From Methylacidiphilum caldifontis (lineage in GTDB: Bacteria > Verrucomicrobiota > Verrucomicrobiia > Methylacidiphilales > Methylacidiphilaceae): 64,000 nt of DNA. This document shows positions 59,559-64,000 of this stretch, one piece after another. Both the position numbers and the translations under genes were made by a program. Location of the stretch: assembly GCF_017310505.1 (NCBI RefSeq), contig NZ_CP065957.1, positions 1,364,001-1,428,000 on the forward strand, written 5' to 3'. Below the pieces are notes generated by a model. It saw nothing but the letters and a program-made list of their open reading frames with translations. It made no database searches and was not told where the DNA came from. Numbering within the stretch: position 1 is the stretch's first letter; each line of letters starts with the position of its first letter.

Positions 59559-61232
59559 TCAATTTTCTTTTGTAGCAGACAGCAACAGTCTTTGGGCAAG
59601 CCTAACCGACTCCTCGTTTACTCCACCCAGCATTCTTGCTATTTCTCTTAAACGATCTTCAGCCACAATTTCCTTGAGGAGGACTCGAGTGGATTTTTCA
59701 TCTTGTTCTTTTAGCACTTTAAAATGGGCATTGCCTCCGGCAGCCATAGAAGGAAGGTGGGTAATACAAAGGATTTGATGCCGTGCTGACAGTTCCCTTA
59801 ATAAGGCGCTTACATTCCAGGCTATTTCTCCTCCAATGTTAGCATCGATTTCATCAAAAACAAGAATTGGAATGGGATCAACGGTAGCCAGAACAGTTTT
59901 GAGGGCCAGCATTACTCTGGCTGCTTCGCCACTGGATGCAATTTCTTTAAGAGGTTTAAGAGGCATACCCGGGTTAGGGGAAAAAAGAAATTCGATATCA
60001 TCTTGACCAGAGGGACTTATTTTATCTTTTTTTTCAAAACTGATTGAAAAATCCGATTGTGCAAATCCCAGGGATTTAAGGACCTTTTGGATAGAAGATG
60101 TGAGTGTTTGAGCTGTTTTTTTACGCATCATGCTTAAAAGCGAAGCTTCTTTTAAAAGATTCTCTTTGGCTAGATTTTCTTCTTGGTTAAGGGATTGGAT
60201 AAGCTTTTCTTCTTTTTCAGCTTGTGCGATTTCATCAATAATCTGGTTTTTCAACTGAATAATTTCTTCGATGCTTAAAGCAAATTTCCTTTTCAAATTT
60301 TGTAGAAAATTTTTCCTCTGTTCGAGTTTTTCCAGTTCATCGGGATCGATTTCAATTCTAGAAAAATAATCTTCAACGAGTCTATCGAGCTCTAATAAAT
60401 CCCGGTTGGCGGACTGTTCTAAAGATATGGCTTGGGATCCGAATTGGGGATCAATTTTTTCAACAGTACAAAGCAGCTTATGGAGAGTAGATAGGGATGA
60501 TAGAATTGAAGGATTGTTCTGAGAAAGGATAGAACGCAACTGCGTAATACAATCACACAGTTTCCAACCGGCCCTCGCTAAGTTTAATTTGTTGTCAATC
60601 TCATTTTCCTCTCCGCAAACAAGATTTGCGGCATTAATTTCAAAAAGTTTACGGTTTAGATCCTGCTTTTTTTTAAGCAGCTCTTCCAAAGAAAATGATT
60701 CCTTTTTCTTTAATAGTTTTTGGTAATTTTCATAGGCATTTTTTACTCGCAAAACATGCTGCTCTAAACCCCCAAAACTATCGAGCAGTTTGAGTTGGAT
60801 TTTTTTATCAAACAGGGATTGGTGGTCATGAGGACCAAGAACATCAATGAGGTTTTCGCCAATCTCTTTTAAAAGCGAAAGGGGGATAAGAGCTCCATTT
60901 ATAAATTGACGAGTTGATCCTGTGGGACGGATTTCCCTTCTAAGAACAAAAAAAGGGTTATCAACTTCTTCAATTCCTCTTTCTTGGCATAAGCTCGACA
61001 CTCTTTCCCAACATTCCCCGGATAATTGGAATTCTCCTTCGACCAAGCCTGTTTTTTCTTTATTTTTAAGGAATGAAAGAAGAGACTTCTCTCCTGTTAA
61101 TAACTTCAAGCAATCAATGATGATGGATTTTCCTGCCCCTGTTTCTCCTGTTAAAACATTAAGTCCAGGAGCAACAGACCATTCAAGCTCATCAATAAGG
61201 GCTAGATTTTCGATCCTTAGTTTGAGCAACAT
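59559..61232 (-). CDS. recN: DNA repair protein RecN
   Basis: SMC-like ATPase of double-strand-break repair. The N-terminal Walker A is NVLTGETGAGKSIIIDCLKLLTGEK, the middle is a long coiled coil with a short hinge (about residues 180-400), and the C-terminal signature and Walker B are EIASSGEAARVMLALKTVLA and ILVFDEIDANIGGEIAWNVSALLRELS. ITHLPSMAAGGNAHFKV closes the ATPase. 557 aa is normal. It lies just after prfB (33-base gap) on the same strand. Confidence 0.95.
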   Translation of the reverse strand: MLLKLRIENLALIDELEWSVAPGLNVLTGETGAGKSIIIDCLKLLTGEKSLLSFLKNKEKTGLVEGEFQLSGECWERVSSLCQERGIEEVDNPFFVLRREIRPTGSTRQFINGALIPLSLLKEIGENLIDVLGPHDHQSLFDKKIQLKLLDSFGGLEQHVLRVKNAYENYQKLLKKKESFSLEELLKKKQDLNRKLFEINAANLVCGEENEIDNKLNLARAGWKLCDCITQLRSILSQNNPSILSSLSTLHKLLCTVEKIDPQFGSQAISLEQSANRDLLELDRLVEDYFSRIEIDPDELEKLEQRKNFLQNLKRKFALSIEEIIQLKNQIIDEIAQAEKEEKLIQSLNQEENLAKENLLKEASLLSMMRKKTAQTLTSSIQKVLKSLGFAQSDFSISFEKKDKISPSGQDDIEFLFSPNPGMPLKPLKEIASSGEAARVMLALKTVLATVDPIPILVFDEIDANIGGEIAWNVSALLRELSARHQILCITHLPSMAAGGNAHFKVLKEQDEKSTRVLLKEIVAEDRLREIARMLGGVNEESVRLAQRLLLSATKEN

Positions 61233-61265
61233 GTAAGTGTCATATTAAAAAAAAAGGATCTTCGT

Positions 61266-62400
61266 TCAAGTTTCCTGTAATTCAGGGGATGGATCTCCTT
61301 TCTTTTTGCCGAGCAAATAAGACCAGATGAAAGAATCGAGATCCCCATCAAGAACTTCTTCAACCTGGGATTGGGTTAGCCCTGTTCTCAAGTCCTTAAC
61401 CATCTTATACGGTTGTAAGACATAGGAACGAATTTGTCTTCCCCAGCCAATTTCTCCTTTTTGGCCATAGATTCTTTCCATTTCTGCTCTTTTTTTGTCT
61501 TTTTCTAGTTCATAAAGCCGTGAGCGCAGTATCTTCATTGCTGTTGCCTTGTTCTGGATTTGGCTTCTTTCATTTTGGCAAACAACGACTATACCGGTGG
61601 GTAAATGGGTAATGCGCACTGCAGAATCCGTGGTATTAACTCCTTGGCCCCCATGGCCTCCAGATCGAAAGACATCTATGCGTAGATCACTATCTTTAAT
61701 ATCAATTTCAATGCTTTCGTCCACTTCAGCTACAACATCAACAGAAGCAAAAGAAGTCTGTCTTTTGCCTTGTGCATTAAAAGGTGAAATTCTGACCAGG
61801 CGGTGGACACCCCGCTCTGCTTTGAGATAACCATAGGCATAACTTCCAGATACAAGAATAGAAGCTGATTTAATGCCCGCTTCTTCCCCAGGAAGAATGT
61901 CAATCAGGCTGACTTTATAACCATGTCTTTCAGCATATCTTTGGTACATCCGTAAAAGCATGGCAGCCCAATCACAGGCTTCGGTTCCTCCTGCCCCAGA
62001 ATGAATTGATAAAATCGCATTTTTCTGATCCATTGGGTCGGAAAGAACAAGTCTGACCTCTAGACTTTCGAGAAGCCTAGAATAATCATTGATTTCTTTT
62101 TCTAGCTCTATTTCTAGAGAGGGATCTTCACTTTCTTTTAAGAGATCAAAAAGAGCTTCTATATCTTTTAGCCGGCTATAGACAGTTTGGTAATCGGTCA
62201 GTTTGGCTTTGAGTTCTTTTGCTCTGGATAAGGCTTTTTCAGCTTTTTCAGGTGCCTGCCAAAAACCAGGATCTGTCATCTGCTTTTCTAAGTGCTGGAG
62301 TTCTTTTTCAATCTGTTGAGGGTCAAAGAAACCCCCTTAAGACAACAACCCTTTGATTCAGTTCAGAAAGTTTATCGGCGATAAGTTTAAGGTCTATCAT
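61266..62400 (-). CDS. prfB: Peptide chain release factor 2, with programmed +1 frameshift
   Basis: RF2 ends translation at UGA and UAA. The main frame contains the peptidyl-tRNA hydrolysis motif GGQ (SGGHGGQGVNTTDSAVRITHLPTG) and the codon-reading SPF motif (RISPFNAQGKRQTSFA). The gene begins with a 25-codon zero frame from ATG at 62400 that stops at TGA (62323-62325). Just before the stop is the classic slippery site: AGGGGG (62332-62337, a Shine-Dalgarno-like stimulator), then CTT-TGA-C. A +1 shift there enters the main frame (LDPQQIEKEL). Total about 377 residues. The arrangement is self-regulating: low RF2 causes more shifting. Confidence 0.95.
62323..62337 (-). promoter_or_regulatory. 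prfB programmed +1 frameshift signal
   Basis: On the minus strand the order is AGGGGG, TTT, CTT, TGA, then C. This is the same as the E. coli prfB signal (AGGGGG-TAT-CTT-TGA-C) apart from TTT for TAT. The poor termination context TGA-C and the internal Shine-Dalgarno element are both kept. Confidence 0.93.
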
Positions 62401-62439
62401 GGATTAAACCTATCTTATTCAAATCCTAAAGACAACTGC

Positions 62440-63084
62440 TTAAGAACCTTTGGTTTTTAAAAAATCTTCCTTATTTAAATTGACTGAAGGATGGGAGTCT
62501 CTTTTTTCTCTAGTGAGCTTCTGAATGGCCTTGTGAATCCTTTTTAGAGTAAAATCGACGTTATCAAGATTTTTTTCTACCTGGTAGAGATTTCCAGACT
62601 TGTCATAAATTAAAATCTGGGTGGTGTTCTTGGGCACACCGAAGTCTTGGCTTAGCTTGCCGTTATAGTCCAGGACAGGAAAGGGCCTGGAGTGATCATT
62701 AAAATGCTTTTTAATATGGGAAAGAGCCATGGCTTTAAAAAAACCGGCGTGAGCTATATCTTCGACTAAAATAAGGGCAACGTTATTGGGAAGTTTTGAC
62801 TGTGGGTCTTCTGCCAGAAGCTTTGCCCATTTTTCCTGTTTTCTGCCTTGACTCATGTTAGGTACCGAAACGATAAAAACAGAAACTTTTCCAGAAAACT
62901 GTTCTTTGGAATGTTTCTTGCCCATGGGATCGATTAAGGTTGTAAAAGGAAGATGGCGGGCATATCCATCGTAATAAGTTGGGCTATGCAAAGAAGACCT
63001 CTCCGTTGCCATAAGGGAAACAATGGGTATAAGAAAACAAAGAAAGACTAAGCTATAATTTTCAAAATTAAAACTGTTTCTCAT
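62440..63084 (-). CDS. Exported thioredoxin-fold protein (YtfJ-like)
   Basis: After a hydrophobic N-terminal signal (SLVFLCFLIPIVSLMA), the protein has a thioredoxin-like fold: TTLIDPMGKKHSKEQFSGKVSVFIVSVPNMS, NNVALILVEDIAHAGFFKAMALSHIKKHF, PFPVLDYNGKLSQDFGVPKNTTQILIYDKSGNLY. There is no CxxC active site, so it is not a disulfide oxidoreductase. It resembles the YtfJ/peroxiredoxin-like group of unknown role. It lies 39 bases from the start of prfB on the same strand and may share its transcript. Confidence 0.65.
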   Translation of the reverse strand: MRNSFNFENYSLVFLCFLIPIVSLMATERSSLHSPTYYDGYARHLPFTTLIDPMGKKHSKEQFSGKVSVFIVSVPNMSQGRKQEKWAKLLAEDPQSKLPNNVALILVEDIAHAGFFKAMALSHIKKHFNDHSRPFPVLDYNGKLSQDFGVPKNTTQILIYDKSGNLYQVEKNLDNVDFTLKRIHKAIQKLTREKRDSHPSVNLNKEDFLKTKGS

Positions 63085-63273
63085 GGGTAAGGCAACTGCT
63101 TTTCTGCTGATTGGCTAAATTACTCTTAAGGGTATTCTTCAAGGTTATAAACGAGACTAAAGAGTCCATGGAAGGAAAAATAAAGCTTTCTTTTTGAAAA
63201 AAACAAATTCTGTTTGTTTTGTTGTGGAAAAGTCTTAGCTTAATTAGTTTTTTTGAAAAGCTATTTCGTTTTT

Positions 63274-63747
63274 ATGGAGCTAGATTATACAAAAAACGAA
63301 GAACCCCACTTTTCCCATCTTTCTTCTTCGGGTGAAGCAAGAATGGTTAAAGTGTCTGAAAAACCAGAACAAAAAAGGACCGCTATTGCTGAAGGGTTTA
63401 TAGCTCTTTCGCAACGAACCCTTGAACTGTTAAAAGCAAAAGCTATTCCTAAAGGAGATGTTTTAACCGTTTCTAAAATTGCTTCAATCATGGCTGCAAA
63501 GAAGACGGCGGAATTTATTCCTTTGGCGCATCCTATTGGACTGACTTTCGCGGATACCACTTTTGAAATTGAAGATAAGGGAATAAAAGTGGTTGCGACG
63601 GCTGAGTCTGTTTCCAAGACAGGGGTAGAGTTAGAAGCTTTAGTAATGGTTTCTATAGCTCTCTTGACTCTTTATGACATGTGTAAGGCGGTTGATAAAT
63701 CGATGATTATTGGGCCTATCAAGCTTGTAGAGAAAAAGAAGGAATGA
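63274..63747 (+). CDS. moaC: Cyclic pyranopterin monophosphate synthase (MoaC)
   Basis: MoaC, with MoaA, makes cPMP, the first molybdenum-cofactor intermediate. The conserved segment HPIGLTFADTTFEIEDKGIKVVATAESVSKTGVELEALVMVSIALLTLYDMCKAVDK covers the active-site His, Lys and Asp region. IASIMAAKKTAEFIPLAHPI matches the family. I use the ATG at 63274, after TTTGAAAAGC...; a start at 63253 would add seven residues. It overlaps the next gene by the ATGA arrangement. Molybdopterin genes imply at least one molybdoenzyme in this organism. Confidence 0.93.
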   Translation: MELDYTKNEEPHFSHLSSSGEARMVKVSEKPEQKRTAIAEGFIALSQRTLELLKAKAIPKGDVLTVSKIASIMAAKKTAEFIPLAHPIGLTFADTTFEIEDKGIKVVATAESVSKTGVELEALVMVSIALLTLYDMCKAVDKSMIIGPIKLVEKKKE

Positions 63748-64000
63748 AAATTGGACGCATAACGCTGAGTGATCGCGCTTCTGCAGGGATATATAAGGAT
63801 AAAAGTGGACCTGAAATAGAAAGAGTTATCAAAAATCTCTTTGCAGAACCTCTTGAGTTTGTATCCGTATTGATCCCTGATGATAAAGATCAGATCGTTT
63901 CTGAATTAAGCCGGCTTGTAGACGAACTGGATTGTCCTCTTGTTTTGACTACAGGGGGTACGGGGCCCAGTTTGAGGGATGTGACCCCTGAAGCGACAAA
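63744..64000 (+). CDS. mogA: Molybdopterin adenylyltransferase/MogA-like (partial, cut by window end)
   Basis: The frame starts with ATG at 63744 and overlaps the moaC stop (63745-63747). The translation begins MKIGRITLSDRASAGIYKDKSGPEIERV and reaches PLVLTTGGTGPSLRDVTPEAT. The TTGGTGPxxRDVTPEAT block is the MPT-binding signature of MogA/MoaB. MogA adenylates molybdopterin before metal insertion. The C-terminal half lies beyond 64000. Confidence 0.92.
   Translation, partial: MKIGRITLSDRASAGIYKDKSGPEIERVIKNLFAEPLEFVSVLIPDDKDQIVSELSRLVDELDCPLVLTTGGTGPSLRDVTPEAT

Noticed and set aside
63222-63230. TGTGGAAAA (complement TTTTCCACA) before moaC
   Set aside because: Isolated DnaA-box-like match with no cluster or AT-rich element around it.
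1-64000. CRISPR arrays, prophage, transposase genes and rRNA operons
   Set aside because: I found no regularly spaced repeats, no phage or transposase proteins and no rRNA stretches on either strand.

Overview
The window is chromosomal DNA of a low-GC, outer-membrane-bearing (diderm) bacterium. Outer-membrane and envelope genes (lptD, pssA/psd), a replication-origin region (aroE - AT-rich gap - dnaA - dnaN) and general housekeeping genes dominate. There are no phage, CRISPR, rRNA or intact IS genes. My best guess at the lineage is a Methylacidiphilum-like (verrucomicrobial, thermoacidophilic) relative. This rests on recalled gene content (SUF cluster with a long SufT, NorBC, an archaeal-type RNA ligase with its PIN partner, Kdp) and not on a marker I can align. 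No methane-oxidation gene lies in the window.

Layout. 1-3.2 kb: the tail of an SH3-like protein, a glycosyltransferase-like gene, a Rieske ferredoxin and an L,D-transpeptidase lipoprotein. A stretch without recognisable genes (3.2-4.2 kb) contains tRNA-Pro. 4.2-8.4 kb: Fe-S assembly operon sufC-sufB-sufD-sufT, without sufS. 8.4-13.6 kb: an amidase, a secreted protein, an NAD-binding epimerase-like protein and a cysE-nifS pair that may supply cysteine and sulfur to the SUF scaffold. 13.7-18.8 kb: aroE, the putative oriC, dnaA, dnaN, a small unknown gene and lspA; the lspA 5' end is out of frame at a T10 run. 18.8-21.5 kb: nadA, then a PIN-domain 'RNA ligase partner' convergent with a Pab1020-type RNA ligase. 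21.7-27.7 kb: ugd, purA and an isoprenoid/phospholipid cluster uppS-cdsA-psd-pssA. 27.8-35.9 kb: tRNA-Tyr, a KamA-type radical SAM enzyme, an RlmI-like methyltransferase, ppsA, an acyl-CoA synthetase fused to a GNAT domain, and tRNA-Val.

36-46.5 kb: parB, a CAP-domain protein, mutL, ychF, a NusG-family antiterminator heading two sugar-nucleotide genes (SDR and DegT), lptD, and a PNPOx-like protein. 46.5-51.1 kb: kdpFABC on the minus strand, including the 26-residue kdpF and a second tiny hydrophobic ORF in front of it. 51.2-57.7 kb: priA, dodecin, a guanine-deaminase-like protein, the nitric oxide reductase genes norC-norB with a small membrane protein, and a stress-type protein. 57.9-64 kb: a methyltransferase, a divergent superoxide dismutase, recN, prfB with its programmed +1 frameshift, a thioredoxin-fold secreted protein, and moaC-mogA (cut by the window end).

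Most genes are ordinary. The points most worth attention are the RNA ligase/PIN pair, the lspA homopolymer frameshift, the extra mini-ORF before kdpF, the divergent SOD, and the repeats in front of sufC and norC.
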